From: CAXBBB01 sp963815505
GTDB lineage: Bacteria; Bacteroidota; Rhodothermia; Rhodothermales; BA12
Assembly (NCBI GenBank): GCA_963815505.1
Contig: CAWFGU010000014.1
Span: 62,001 to 126,000 of the forward strand
DNA: 64,000 nt
Reading direction: 5' to 3'
The position numbers were made by a program, and so were the translations under genes. Positions 16,246 through 25,940 of this stretch are shown here, piece after piece. Numbering within the stretch: the stretch's first letter is position 1; each line of letters opens with the position of its first letter. The notes beneath the pieces were generated by a model. The model was not told where the DNA came from. It searched no databases and saw only the letters and a list, made by a program, of their open reading frames with translations.

Positions 16246-17755
16246 ATGTATCGCCTGTTCCTGCTCGCTGTGCTAGTCGCTTCTGCGTGCGCTCCGGCTG
16301 CCTCGCCTACCGACCTGCCACGCACCGCTGACGACGCCCCTGAGCGGTTGGGCGTTCGGTCCGCTCCGCTGGCCGACCTGATCCGCCACGTCCGGAGCGA
16401 GCCGATCAACCTGCACCACGTGTCGATTCTGCGCCGAGGCGAGCCTGTACTGTCCGCCGATTTCTACCCGTACACGTCCGACGTTGGGCACGACGTGGCG
16501 TCGGTCACCAAGAGCATCACGTCGACGCTCGTCGGCATCGCCATCGATCGGGGCGAGATCCCAAGCGTCGACGCGCCGGTCGTGTCGTTCTTTCCAGGTG
16601 TGCCGTTTGCGTCGTCGGGCGGGCGGATGGAGCGGCTGACGCTGAAGCACCTGCTCACGATGACGTCGGGCTTCTGCTCGGACTTTGGAGGGGGAGAGGC
16701 GCAACTCGACGCGATGCGGACCGCGCCCGACGCCGTGCGGTTCATGCTGGCCCAGCCGCTGCTCCACGAGCCGGGCGAGCACTTCGCGTACTGCTCGGGC
16801 GCGTCGCAGCTCCTGTCGGCCGTCGTGACGCAGGCGACCGGGCAGACGATGCACGACTACGCCCGCGCCCACCTGTTCGGCCCGCTGGGCATCGGCGACG
16901 TGATCTGGCCCGCCGATCCCCAAGGCAACAACACAGGCTGGGGCGACCTGTTCATCCGCCCGCTCGACCTGGCCAAGATCGGACAACTGTTTCTGCAACG
17001 CGGCGAGTGGAACGGCACGCGTATCGTTTCTCAGGCGTGGATCGACCAGGCGACGACGCAGCAGGTAGCCGACGGCGACGAGGGCTACGGCTACCGCTGG
17101 TGGATTCCGAACAGCGTGCCCGGACTCTACGAAGGGCGCGGGCGCGGCGGGCAGCGGCTCGTCGTCTGGCCCGACCGCGATCTGGTCGTGGTGATGATCG
17201 GCAGCGGCTTCGATCCGGGCGCGCTGGGCGGCTTCATCGTCGATGCCGTCTCTCAAAAGCGCATCCTTCCGCCAGACCCGCAAGCGTTTGCTGCCTTGCA
17301 AGCTCAGGTCGCCGCCGCTGCTGCTGAGCCGCCGCCCGGCCGGTCCTCGCCGATCTCTCCGTTGGCGCGCACCGTGTCGGGCGTGCGCTACGACTTGGCG
17401 CCCAACGAAGTCGGCCTGACGCACGTTCAGCTGGACTTCTGCGGACGCCGACACCGCCACGTTTCGTCTGGGCTTAGCCGTCGCCCGGTCGGACGAGTTT
17501 GGCGAGCGTGTGACGACGGTCGGCCTGGACGGGCGCTATCGCATCTCGCCTTCGAGCCGGTTTGGGTTGCCGCTGGCCGCGCGCGGTTATTGGGCCGACG
17601 AGCGGACGTTTCGGATGGACTACGACGAGTTCGCCGCCAACCACCTCTACGACTTAACGCTCCGCTTCACCGGAGACGGCGACACCGCCACGCTCACGCT
17701 GTCCGAGGCGACCGGCCTGTTCGAAGTCACGATCCCGGCGACGCGATCTCGTTAG
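16246..17755 (+). CDS. Class C beta-lactamase-like serine hydrolase, frameshifted near the C-terminus
   Basis: About 502 residues when repaired. A lipoprotein-type signal (LAVLVASACAPAAS) leads into a beta-lactamase/penicillin-binding fold: the Ser-x-x-Lys nucleophile in VASVTKSITSTLVG, the Tyr-x-Asn-like motif in FAYCSGASQLLSAV, and LKHLLTMTSGFCSD. These are typical of serine hydrolases of the esterase/DD-peptidase/6-aminohexanoate hydrolase group. At about 17437-17441 the frame shifts by one; the other frame continues ADADTATFRLGLAVARSDEF to the stop at 17755, a small C-terminal beta domain. One extra base explains it. The stop overlaps the convergent DUF3037 gene by 4 bp. Confidence 0.8.
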
Positions 17756-18126
17756 GCTAGGCTGCGCGCGATCTCTGCCAGTGTCGCCGCCGGGTCGCGC
17801 GTGATGCCGGTGCGGACGGGCGAGGGCTGCAAAACCGTCGATCGCGCTGCCGTAAGCCAGTGGAAGCGCTCGGACGGCGGGAGCAGACCGATCGGCGCCG
17901 CATCCGGTCCGCCGTCGACCACTTTGCGTAAGGCGTCGAGCGCGCGTTGCAGCAACTCGGCGTCGGCGTAGAGCGGCGGATCGGCGAGCGGGACGAGCGC
18001 GCAGTCGAGAAAGCGCCGCTGCCGGCAACTCAGGATCGCGCCGACCGTCACGCCGTCGCCCGTCGGCACGTGGACGGCGCGGACGAGCGCGTAGTCGTAG
18101 GCGACGAGGGCAGAGGTCTGATCCAT
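17752..18126 (-). CDS. DUF3037 protein
   Basis: A 124-residue protein with YDYALVRAVHVPTGDGVTVG followed by AILSCRQRRFLDCALVPL, the DUF3037 signature ('YdYaivRvvP...GE.vNvGvil..r..rfl'). It is encoded directly downstream of the HipA-like kinase with a TGATG overlap. DUF3037 genes are regularly found next to such HipA-like genes, so the two likely act together, although the biochemical role of DUF3037 is unknown. The ATG at 18126 is chosen because it overlaps the upstream stop and the longer frame has no family match. Confidence 0.8.
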   Translation of the reverse strand: MDQTSALVAYDYALVRAVHVPTGDGVTVGAILSCRQRRFLDCALVPLADPPLYADAELLQRALDALRKVVDGGPDAAPIGLLPPSERFHWLTAARSTVLQPSPVRTGITRDPAATLAEIARSLA

Positions 18127-18967
18127 CAGCGGCGGTACGCTTTCTCGGTTCGATCCGGCCCAGCGGCGTGCGCGTTGGCAGCCTCGGCGACCCACGCGCG
18201 CGGCAGCGACAGGCGCGTCTCGAAGTAACGCGCATAGGCCGACCGCGCCTCACCAGCAGTCGCGAACGGCGGCGTCCTACCCTCGGGCGCGTGCATCAGC
18301 AACTCGTCCGGCACGTCGGCCAGAACGTCACCAATTATGTCGGGCGTGAGCAGCGGAGCGAGGCGCGCGTCGGCCGACTCGATCTCGGTGGCGAGCGGCA
18401 GCAGGATGTGGTCTTTGATGGCAGCGAACGGCGTCCGCATCCGCGTCTCGTCGGTACTTGCCCAGTCGTGGTGGAAGTAGAGCGCCGCGCCGTGGTCGAT
18501 CAGCCAGACCTGTGGGCCGCCGCCTGATGGAGCGACGAGCAGGTTCGGGTTGCGAGCCGTCCGGTCGATGTTGGTCGTGAGCGCGTCGAGCCAGACGATC
18601 TCAGATGCCAGGCGCGGCGTGACGAGATCGGCGTGGGCCAGTGGGTCGAACGGAAACGCCCCGTCGATGAACGCCAAGCCGACGTTCAGTCCGTGGCTCG
18701 CGCGCAAGATATCCTGAATCTCCGCGTCCGGCTCGGCTCGTCCAAACTGCGCGTCCAGATCGACCAGCGCCACGTCGGGCATCGGCAGCCCCAGCACGCT
18801 GCGCCATCCGCCCGACGATGATCTCGGCGACGAGCGCCCGCGCGCCCTGCCCGGCGCCCCTGAACTTGACGACGAAGAGACCGCCGTCGCGTCTCCACGA
18901 GCGCGGGTAGCGAGCCGCCCTCGCGCAGCGGTGTGACGTAGCGGTGAGCGTGGACGGTCGGGGTCAT
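18126..18967 (-). CDS. HipA-like kinase, two frameshifts
   Basis: About 279 residues when two single-base insertions are removed (about 18886-18894 and 18795-18803). Fragment 1: MTPTVHAHRYVTPLREGGSL. Fragment 2: the G-rich GLFVVKFRGAGQGARALVAE, with the ATP-binding-like Lys. Fragment 3: LGLPMPDVALVDLDAQFGRA, then LASEIVWLDALTTNIDRTAR, NPNLL, and VWLIDHGAALYFHHDW, the catalytic Asp/Asn and DFG-like elements of HipA-type kinases. Unlike HipA toxins it has no HipB-like neighbour; it is paired with DUF3037. Phosphorylation target unknown. Confidence 0.75.
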
Positions 18968-19149
18968 GCCACCCAGCACCCCGCAGACGCCTCACCTGTT
19001 TCGGAATGCTGGGCGGGAGCGCCGAACCGAGAGGGTAGTCTGCCGAAAAAATTCCGACCGGCGTGTCGCAATGCGGCGCGAAATGGCGCATTTACACACG
19101 AGCAAGCATCCGATCGTTTTTGCTTGCAACCATCTACACCCTCTTTTAC

Positions 19150-21040
19150 ATGTCGCCTCGCTACCGCAAGCGCCTGTCTGCCCGCGCCCGCCGCACCCTC
19201 GCCATCGCCGGACTTGGGGCCGGAGCGCTCGCCGCCCTGCCCGCTGCTCCACTGCCCACCGCCGTGCTACGCGCCCAGACGGGGGGGCCCCCGACGGCGG
19301 GCAACGAGATCCTCGTCAACACGAACCAGTCCGGCAGCCAGACCAACCCCGACGTGGCGCTGGCCGCCGACGGCCGCTTCGTCGTCGTGTGGGAGTCGCC
19401 CGACGGCGACGAGACGGGCATCTACGCCCAGCGCTTCGACCAGACCGGCTCGCCGGTGGGCACCGAGTTTCGCGTCAACGACGAGGCGACGGGCAACCAG
19501 ATTCTTCCCGCCGTAGCGATGGAGGACAACGGCGACTTCGCCGTGGCGTGGAAGGACTCCGACCAGAATAGCGTCGAGGTGCGACGCTTCGCCGCCGACG
19601 GCACGCCGCTCGGTACGGTGGATGACCTTTCGGGCGCCGTCACGACCGGAGACGCCGTCATAGCAGCGCCCTTCTCCGCGGCTTGGTCGCGTCCCAGCAT
19701 CGCGATGGACGCCGACGGAGACCTCGTCGTAGCGGTGAGCAACGCCAATTCCTCGGTCGGAGCCGTCGCCTACCACCGCCGGCCCGACGGAACGATCGAC
19801 CCGAACGCGAACGACTCCTACCCCCTCAACGGCGCGGTCTACCAAAGCAGGGGCAGCGGCGGCACCTACGAGCCGCCCACGGTCGCGATGGACGCCGACG
19901 GCGACTACGTCGTCGTGGTGCGCGCCGGCAGCTTGCTCTCGTCGGAGCGGCAGCCGGTCGGCGCGTTCAGCACCAACGTGACCACTCTGCCCAGCGACGG
20001 CGACGGCGAAGTCGGCGTGGCGATGGACGCCGACGGAGACTACGTCGTGGCGCAGCAGGATGTGGGCGGCAGCGGCGTCTCGTTCCGGCGCTACAACAGC
20101 AGCGACCAGGCTCAAGGCGGCCAAGTGTCGGTCAACTCCAACACGTTCACGCAGTACCGTCCCGCCACGGCGATGGACAGCGACGGCGATTTCTCGATCG
20201 TCAGCGTCGACAACAGCAGCCCGTCCGACGTGCAGGTCGACCGCTTCCTGGCCACCGGCACCCAGGACGGCACGGCGGCCGATGCCAACCAGTCGGACCC
20301 GGCCGCGCAGAACCCGTCGCTCGACCGCGTCGACCTCGGCACCGTCGTGGTGTGGCAGAGCGTGCGCACCGAACCGCGCGATGGCCCTCCGGGCGATGGC
20401 CTTGGCCTTGAGCCGGAGTCCAGCCCGGACATCTTCGCTATCCGCTACGACTCGCAGGGCAACGAACTGGCGTCGGGTGCCGTCTTGCCCGTCGAACTGA
20501 CGGCGTTCGAAGCGCAGGCCGTCGCGGGCGGCGCGCGCCTGACGTGGACGACGGCGAGCGAGACAGGCAACGCCGGCTTCGAGGTGCAGCACGAGCGCGC
20601 CGGCGGCTGGGCTGCCGTGGGCTGGACCGAGGGCCAGGGCACGACGCTCGAGACGACGCGCTACGCCTATCCCGTCACCGGCCTCGCGCCGGGCGCCCAC
20701 CGCTTCCGCCTGCGCCAGGTCGACCTCGACGGCGCAAGCGAGCTGTCGAGCGTGGTTGAGGTCACGGTCGGCCTCGAGGGCGCTGTTCGTGCTGGGCGAG
20801 ACCGCACCGCACCCCGTCGCCGCGGTCGCCCGGGTAGCGCTAGCTGTGGCGCGTCCCCAGGCGGTGCGCGCCCACCTGTTCGACCTGCGCGGGCGCCGAG
20901 TGGCGACGGTCCACGACGGATGGGTCGACGGGGCAACGGAGTTGACGCTGGACACCGGCGGGCTGGCGAGCGGCCTGTACGTGCTGCGCGTCGCGGGCGA
21001 AGGGTTCACGGCCAGCCGGACGGTCACCGTTGCCCGCTGA
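19150..21040 (+). CDS. Secreted repeat protein with type IX secretion C-terminal domain, frameshifted
   Basis: About 629 residues when one frame break (about 20780-20786) is repaired. Signal peptide at residues 1-43 (RRTLAIAGLGAGALAALPAA). Residues 60-430 carry about six repeats of 45-63 residues ending in a 'xAMDADGDYVVxx' motif (DNA positions near 19519, 19707, 19888, 20022, 20171), suggesting a beta-propeller with Asp-rich loops that may bind Ca2+. Then a fibronectin-like block PVELTAFEAQAVAGGARLTW, and after the break AHLFDLRGRRVATVHDG, GLASGLYVLRVAGEG and TVTVAR*, a T9SS type A sorting domain. It should be secreted and surface-attached. The last 11 bp overlap the GT41 gene. Confidence 0.8.
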
Positions 21041-23108
21041 GACCGGCGCCGCCCACACGCTGCGCGCGGCGGCGACCTCGCTGGGGCACGGCCGCCCCGG
21101 CGAGGCCGCCACGCTGCTGCGCGGACTGGTCGAGCGGCATCCCGGCGACGCTCAGGCGCACGGGCTGCTGGCCGTCGCGCTAACGCAGAGCGGGCAGAGT
21201 CAGGCCGCGGGGCCGCATTTCGACGCCGCGGTGCGCCTGGCTCCGCGCGACGCCTCGGCGCGCAGCAACCGCGCCGAGCACCTGCGCCGGGCGGGGCGGC
21301 TGGGCGAGGCCGAGGCGGGCTTCCGGCGCGCGCTCGCGCTCGACCCCGATCTGCCGCAGGCGCTGCTCGGGTTGGGCACGACGCTCAAGGCGACGGGCCG
21401 CCCCGCCGCCGCCGACGCGCCGCTCACGCGCGCCGCCGAGCTGCGCCCGCACCACCCGGCGACGCTCTTCAACCTGGGCAACCTGTGCCTCGAGCAGCAC
21501 CGACTAGGCGAAGCGCTGGCGCTCTACGGCCGCGTTGTCCGCCTCGATCCGCGTCACGCCGGCGCGCACAACAACGCCGGAGCGGCGCTCCAGCTTGGCC
21601 GCGAGATGGAGCAGGCCGAGCGCGCCTACGGCGAGGCCGAGCGGGTCGCCACCGGTACCACGCCCGCGCCGCGCAACCTGGGTAGCCTCCTGGCGGAGAC
21701 GGGCCGCACCGACGAGGCGCGCCGGGCGTTCACGCGCGCGCTCCATCTGCGCCCCGACGACGCCTTCACGCGCCTGCGCTTGGGCACGCTCGTGCCGCCC
21801 GTAATGCCGTCCGAGCAGGCCATCGACGACTACCGCGCCCGCGCGCGTGCCGCCCTCGAAGCGTTCGAGCCGCCACTCGGCGCGACCGGCGCCGACGTGC
21901 TCGCCGCCGGAGCCGCTCCGCCGTTCGACTTGATCTACCACGGCCGCAACGACGTGCCGATTAAGACGCTGTGGGCCGAGCGCTTCCGGCCGTTTCTGCC
22001 CGAGCGCGAGCCGCCGCAGACCGGCGGAAAACCGCACATCGGGTTCGTCGCCACGCACGGCCACGAAGACGTGTTCACGCGCTGCATGGCCGGCACGCTC
22101 AACCGCCTGCCAGCCGACCGCCTGCGCGTCACGTTTTTTTGCGGCAGCGCTCAGGCAGCGCAGCGGCTGCGGCCTGCGTTCGAGCCGCACGTGTCTGTGA
22201 GGGCGATCCCGGGCGGCGTCGAGTCGGCCGATGCCGAGCTGCGCGCTTCGGCGTGCGACGTGCTCGCGTGGTGGAACGTGAGCGGCGACGCGCTCAACTA
22301 CATCGTGCCGTTTCTGCGGCCTGCGCGCGTGCAGATGCTCTGTTGGGGCAGCTGCTTCACGTGCGGCGTCGACTCGGTCGAGTGGGCGCTCTCGAGCGAG
22401 GGCATGGAGACGCCCGGCTCGCAGGCACGCTACTCCGAACGCCTCGTGACGACGCAGCGCGTTCCCGTCTGCTACGCGCGGCCCACCCTGCCGGACGAAC
22501 TGGCCGGCCGCGAAGCGTTCGGCGTCGCCCCTGATCAGCGCCTCTACGCCTGCATCCAAAACGTGCGCAAGGTGCATCCGCGGATGCATGGGCTGATCGG
22601 CGAGATCCTGCGCCGCGACCCGGGCGGCGTAGCGCTCTTCACCGGCGACCGCTACCCGGCCGCTGTCGGCGCGCTCCGAGACGCGCTGCACACCGCCCTA
22701 CCCGACGTGGCCGACCGCATTCGCGTGCTGCCGCGCCTGGAGCGCGCACGCTACCACGGCCTGATCGCCGGCGCCGACGTGGTGCTCGACACGCCCCACT
22801 ACTGCGGCGGCGCCAACACGTTTTTCGACGCGCTTGCCCACGCGGCCCCTGTCGTCACGCTGCCCGGTGCGACGCAGCGCAGCCGCTACACCGCTGCCAG
22901 CTACGCGCAGATCGACCTGCACGAGCTCTCTGCCCGCACGCCCGACGCCTACGTACGGACCGCGCTCGACGTAGCCGCCGACCCGGACCGCCGCGCGGCT
23001 CTAGCCGACCGAATCCGGAGCCGCGCGCCCGAGCTCTTCGATGACGCCGCGCCCGTGGCTGAACTGGCCGACTGGCTCGAGCAGGTAGCACGTGACGCGC
23101 GCCGCTGA
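21030..23108 (+). CDS. TPR-containing protein O-GlcNAc-transferase-like glycosyltransferase (GT41)
   Basis: A 692-residue protein beginning at TTG 21030 inside the previous gene. Residues 1-240 are tandem TPRs (ALLGLGTTLKATGRPAAADA, TLFNLGNLCLEQHRLGEALA, AHNNAGAALQLGREMEQAER). Residues 320-690 resemble the SPINDLY/OGT catalytic region: HIGFVATHGHEDVFTRCMAG, DVLAWWNVSGDALNYIVPFL, PARVQMLCWG, VRKVHPRMHGLIGEIL, and DVVLDTPHYCGGANTFFDAL with APVVTLPG (UDP-sugar binding). It likely glycosylates Ser/Thr or Asn of proteins in the cytoplasm before export. The overlap with a T9SS cargo gene makes that protein a candidate substrate. Confidence 0.85.
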   Translation: MPAETGAAHTLRAAATSLGHGRPGEAATLLRGLVERHPGDAQAHGLLAVALTQSGQSQAAGPHFDAAVRLAPRDASARSNRAEHLRRAGRLGEAEAGFRRALALDPDLPQALLGLGTTLKATGRPAAADAPLTRAAELRPHHPATLFNLGNLCLEQHRLGEALALYGRVVRLDPRHAGAHNNAGAALQLGREMEQAERAYGEAERVATGTTPAPRNLGSLLAETGRTDEARRAFTRALHLRPDDAFTRLRLGTLVPPVMPSEQAIDDYRARARAALEAFEPPLGATGADVLAAGAAPPFDLIYHGRNDVPIKTLWAERFRPFLPEREPPQTGGKPHIGFVATHGHEDVFTRCMAGTLNRLPADRLRVTFFCGSAQAAQRLRPAFEPHVSVRAIPGGVESADAELRASACDVLAWWNVSGDALNYIVPFLRPARVQMLCWGSCFTCGVDSVEWALSSEGMETPGSQARYSERLVTTQRVPVCYARPTLPDELAGREAFGVAPDQRLYACIQNVRKVHPRMHGLIGEILRRDPGGVALFTGDRYPAAVGALRDALHTALPDVADRIRVLPRLERARYHGLIAGADVVLDTPHYCGGANTFFDALAHAAPVVTLPGATQRSRYTAASYAQIDLHELSARTPDAYVRTALDVAADPDRRAALADRIRSRAPELFDDAAPVAELADWLEQVARDARR

Positions 23109-23215
23109 AGCCCGCACGGCCGCCGAACCCGACCGGCACCGGCAGCAGCCCGAGGCGGTTTCGCGCAACCGGTCGCAGCGGTCCGCCGTAGGCGCGGCGA
23201 ACCACCCCCGCGCAC

Positions 23216-23647
23216 ATGACTATCGAGACGCACATCGACATCGACGCCCCGCCCGAACGCGTCTGGCACGTCCTGACCGACTTCGACCAGCATCCCGAGT
23301 GGAATCCGTTCATCCGCACGATCAGCGGTGATCCGCGCGTGGGTGAGCGGCTGCGCGTCGTGCTCGGTCCGCCCGGCAAGAAGCCGATGACGTTCAAGCC
23401 GGTCGTTCTGAAGGCCGAGGCCAGCCGCGCGTTCGTGTGGCGCGGCGTGCTGGGGGCCGGGTGGCTCTTCTCGGGCGAGCACTTCTTTCGGCTCGAGCCG
23501 CACGATGGCGGCACCCGCTTCCACCACGGCGAGACGTTCGGCGGCCTACTCCTCCCGCTGCTGCGCAAGGGGCTCGACACCGACACGCGCGGCGGGTTTG
23601 AGGCGATGAACCACGCGCTCAAAGCCGAGGCCGAACGGGGCGGCTGA
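23216..23647 (+). CDS. SRPBCC/polyketide cyclase-like protein
   Basis: A 143-residue START-like protein: IDIDAPPERVWHVLTDFDQH, PEWNPFIRTISGDPRVGERL, then FSGEHFFRLEPHDGGTRFHH, and the C-terminal amphipathic helix KGLDTDTRGGFEAMNHALKA. This family has a hydrophobic ligand-binding cavity; ligand and reaction are unknown. It is intact and lies 107 bp after the GT41 gene on the same strand. Confidence 0.85.
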   Translation: MTIETHIDIDAPPERVWHVLTDFDQHPEWNPFIRTISGDPRVGERLRVVLGPPGKKPMTFKPVVLKAEASRAFVWRGVLGAGWLFSGEHFFRLEPHDGGTRFHHGETFGGLLLPLLRKGLDTDTRGGFEAMNHALKAEAERGG

Positions 23648-23724
23648 TCGCGCTCATCCGTTGCAGGGTAGGCACAACAGGTCTGGGCGTCGGCGGGTGG
23701 GATCGGAAACCACCTACACCCAAC

Positions 23725-23994
23725 ATGGGAGATCCCAAAGAAGGCGCCTCGCCGCCCACCTGGAAGCTGATGCTCGTCAAGTGGCTCGGCCTCTATCCGA
23801 TCCTCGTCCTGATCAGCTACGGCATCAAGTGGGCGCCCATCGACCCATCGATTCCGGTCAAACTGCTGATCACGACAGGCATCCTCGTTCCGCTGCTCAA
23901 CTACGTCATCACGCCGCTCTTCGACAGCCTGTTTTCGGACTGGCTCTACAAAGGCATCGACGGCGAGCGCGACAGCACCGACATCGGCGCCTGA
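23725..23994 (+). CDS. Small membrane protein with two helices, unknown function
   Basis: An 89-residue protein with two predicted membrane helices: LMLVKWLGLYPILVLISYGI (about 15-34) and VKLLITTGILVPLLNYVITP (about 45-64). The acidic C-terminus (DGERDSTDIGA) follows. I do not recognise the family; the layout with LMLVKWLGLYP and a second helix ending in a short charged tail is reminiscent of small membrane tails fused to monooxygenase-like domains in other bacteria. It stands 178 bp before the SulP gene. Confidence 0.6.
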   Translation: MGDPKEGASPPTWKLMLVKWLGLYPILVLISYGIKWAPIDPSIPVKLLITTGILVPLLNYVITPLFDSLFSDWLYKGIDGERDSTDIGA

Positions 23995-24172
23995 GCACTG
24001 CTCGGGCACGCGCGGATTGCGCGAAGACAAGCGCTTCCACCTTGTTTCTACACGAGATCGACACAGCTCGACACGTATTCTGCGCCTCTTTTTAGCGCAG
24101 CCGAGCCGTTCATGCGGAACGCGACCTCGGCGCCCGGGCACGCTGCCCGCACCACGCCGAACCGCCGAGCAG

Positions 24173-25699
24173 TTGAACATATCCAAGATTTTCGGAGACC
24201 CGCGTTACGGGCTCTCACTTCCTTCCATTCGCACCGTCAAGGAGCAGTGGTTCGGCAACGTCCGTGCCGATCTGCTGGCGGGCATCGTCGTCGCGCTGGC
24301 CCTGATTCCCGAGGCGATCGCGTTCTCGATCATCGCGGGCGTCGATCCCAAAGTCGGGCTGTACGCGTCGTTCATCATCGCGTGCACGACGGCGTTCGTC
24401 GGCGGGCGTCCGGCGATGATCTCGGCGGCGACCGGCGCGATGGCGCTCGTCATGATCACGCTCGTCCGCGATCATGGGCTCGAGTACCTGTTCGCCGCGG
24501 CGATCCTGACCGGAGTGCTCCAGATCCTGTTCGGAATCTTCCGGCTCGGCCGCTACATGAAGTTCGTCCCCAAAGCGGTTCTGACCGGATTTGTCAACGC
24601 GCTGGCGATCCTGATCTTTATGGCCCAACTGCCGCTGTTTGTCGGCGAGGGCTGGCTGATGTACGCCATCGTCGCGGCCGGACTGGCGATCATCTACGGA
24701 CTGCCGCGCCTGACGACGGCGATTCCCTCGCCGCTGATCGCGATCCTCGGGCTCACCATCCTGATCGTCGCGATGGGCGGCGGCGGGCTGATGACGGTGG
24801 GCGACATGGGCGAGCTTCCCACCGCGCTCCCTGCGTTCGGCATTCCCAGCGTACCGCTCAATCTAGAAACGCTGTCGATCATCTTCCCGGTCTCGCTGGC
24901 GCTGGCGCTGGTTGGTCTGATCGAGTCGCTGCTGACGGCGAGCATCGTCGACGAGATGACCGACACGCCGAGCGACAAAAACGTCGAGTCGCGCGGGCAG
25001 GGCATCGCCAACGTGATCACGGGCTTCTTTGGCGGCATGGCCGGATGCGCGATGATCGGTCAGTCGGTCATCAACGTCAAGTCGGGCGGACGCGGGCGAT
25101 TGTCGACGTTTGCAGCCGGGGCATTCCTGCTGCTGTTCATCCTCGTGCTGTCGGACTACCTCGTACTGATCCCGATGGGCGCATTGGTCGCCGTCATGTT
25201 CATGGTGTCGATCGGCACGTTCGACTGGTCGAGCCTGCGCGTCGACAAGCTACCGTTTACCGAAACGCTCGTCATGCTGGCGACGGTCGGCGTCGTTCTC
25301 TACACGCACAACCTGGCGCTGGGCGTGTTCGTCGGCATCGTGCTCTCGGCCTTGCTCTTCGCGCGCCACGTCGCTGACGTGGCGTTCATGGAAGACACCC
25401 TTTCGGACGACGGGCGCACGCGCACCTACACAGTCGTCGGCAACCTCTTCTTCGTGACCGTCACCGGCTTCCTGGACCACTTCGACTTTACCGAAGACGT
25501 AGACCGTGTCGTCGTAGACCTGACCAAATCGAGCGTCTGGGACGCGTCGGCCGTCGCCGCACTGGACAAGGCGATTCTACGCTTCCGCAAACGCGGCATC
25601 GAAGCCGACATCGTCGGACTGGCGGGTCGCAGCGCCGACCTGGTGAGCAAAGTCGCCGTCCACGACAAGCCGGGCGCCGAATTGGTCGTGGGCCACTGA
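24173..25699 (+). CDS. SulP family anion transporter with STAS domain
   Basis: About 508 residues from TTG 24173 (LNISKIFGDPRYG); the frame is open further upstream to 24017 but that part is Arg-rich and not family-like, so the start is uncertain. The transmembrane part (about 10-12 helices) opens with RADLLAGIVVALALIPEAIAFS, the SulP signature, and includes PSDKNVESRGQGIANVITGFFGG-type sequence in helix 8. The C-terminus holds a STAS domain with VVVDLTKSSVWDASAVAALD. SulP proteins carry sulfate, bicarbonate or other anions; the 'E-x-Q-x-x' variants here look like Na+/anion symporters of the short type, but the substrate is not determinable. Confidence 0.88.
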   Translation: MNISKIFGDPRYGLSLPSIRTVKEQWFGNVRADLLAGIVVALALIPEAIAFSIIAGVDPKVGLYASFIIACTTAFVGGRPAMISAATGAMALVMITLVRDHGLEYLFAAAILTGVLQILFGIFRLGRYMKFVPKAVLTGFVNALAILIFMAQLPLFVGEGWLMYAIVAAGLAIIYGLPRLTTAIPSPLIAILGLTILIVAMGGGGLMTVGDMGELPTALPAFGIPSVPLNLETLSIIFPVSLALALVGLIESLLTASIVDEMTDTPSDKNVESRGQGIANVITGFFGGMAGCAMIGQSVINVKSGGRGRLSTFAAGAFLLLFILVLSDYLVLIPMGALVAVMFMVSIGTFDWSSLRVDKLPFTETLVMLATVGVVLYTHNLALGVFVGIVLSALLFARHVADVAFMEDTLSDDGRTRTYTVVGNLFFVTVTGFLDHFDFTEDVDRVVVDLTKSSVWDASAVAALDKAILRFRKRGIEADIVGLAGRSADLVSKVAVHDKPGAELVVGH

Positions 25700-25757
25700 C
25701 GCTGGGGAAACAGGCGACGCTCCGAGCGTAGGACGGATTGCATCTGCTCTCTTTCTC

Positions 25758-25940
25758 ATGCCCGACCGCCGCTCGCTCGCCGTTCACATCGCCCGCGGCC
25801 ATCAGGAGGCCGACGAGTGGGATGTGCGGCAGCAACTGGCTATGACGCCTGAAGAGCGGCAAGCTGCTGCTCGCGAGCTCAAACGGCGCGTCTATGGCGA
25901 CGACTGCCCCGACATCCGCGAAAGCGAGCGCAGCCGGTGA
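25758..25940 (+). CDS. Small partner protein of nucleotidyltransferase (possible antitoxin)
   Basis: A 60-residue, charged, helical protein with MTPEERQAAARELKRRVYGD in its second half. It overlaps the following nucleotidyltransferase-like gene (GTGA). Small proteins of this type commonly precede AbiEii/MNT-like nucleotidyltransferase genes. An antitoxin or accessory role is inferred from arrangement only. Confidence 0.6.
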   Translation: MPDRRSLAVHIARGHQEADEWDVRQQLAMTPEERQAAARELKRRVYGDDCPDIRESERSR

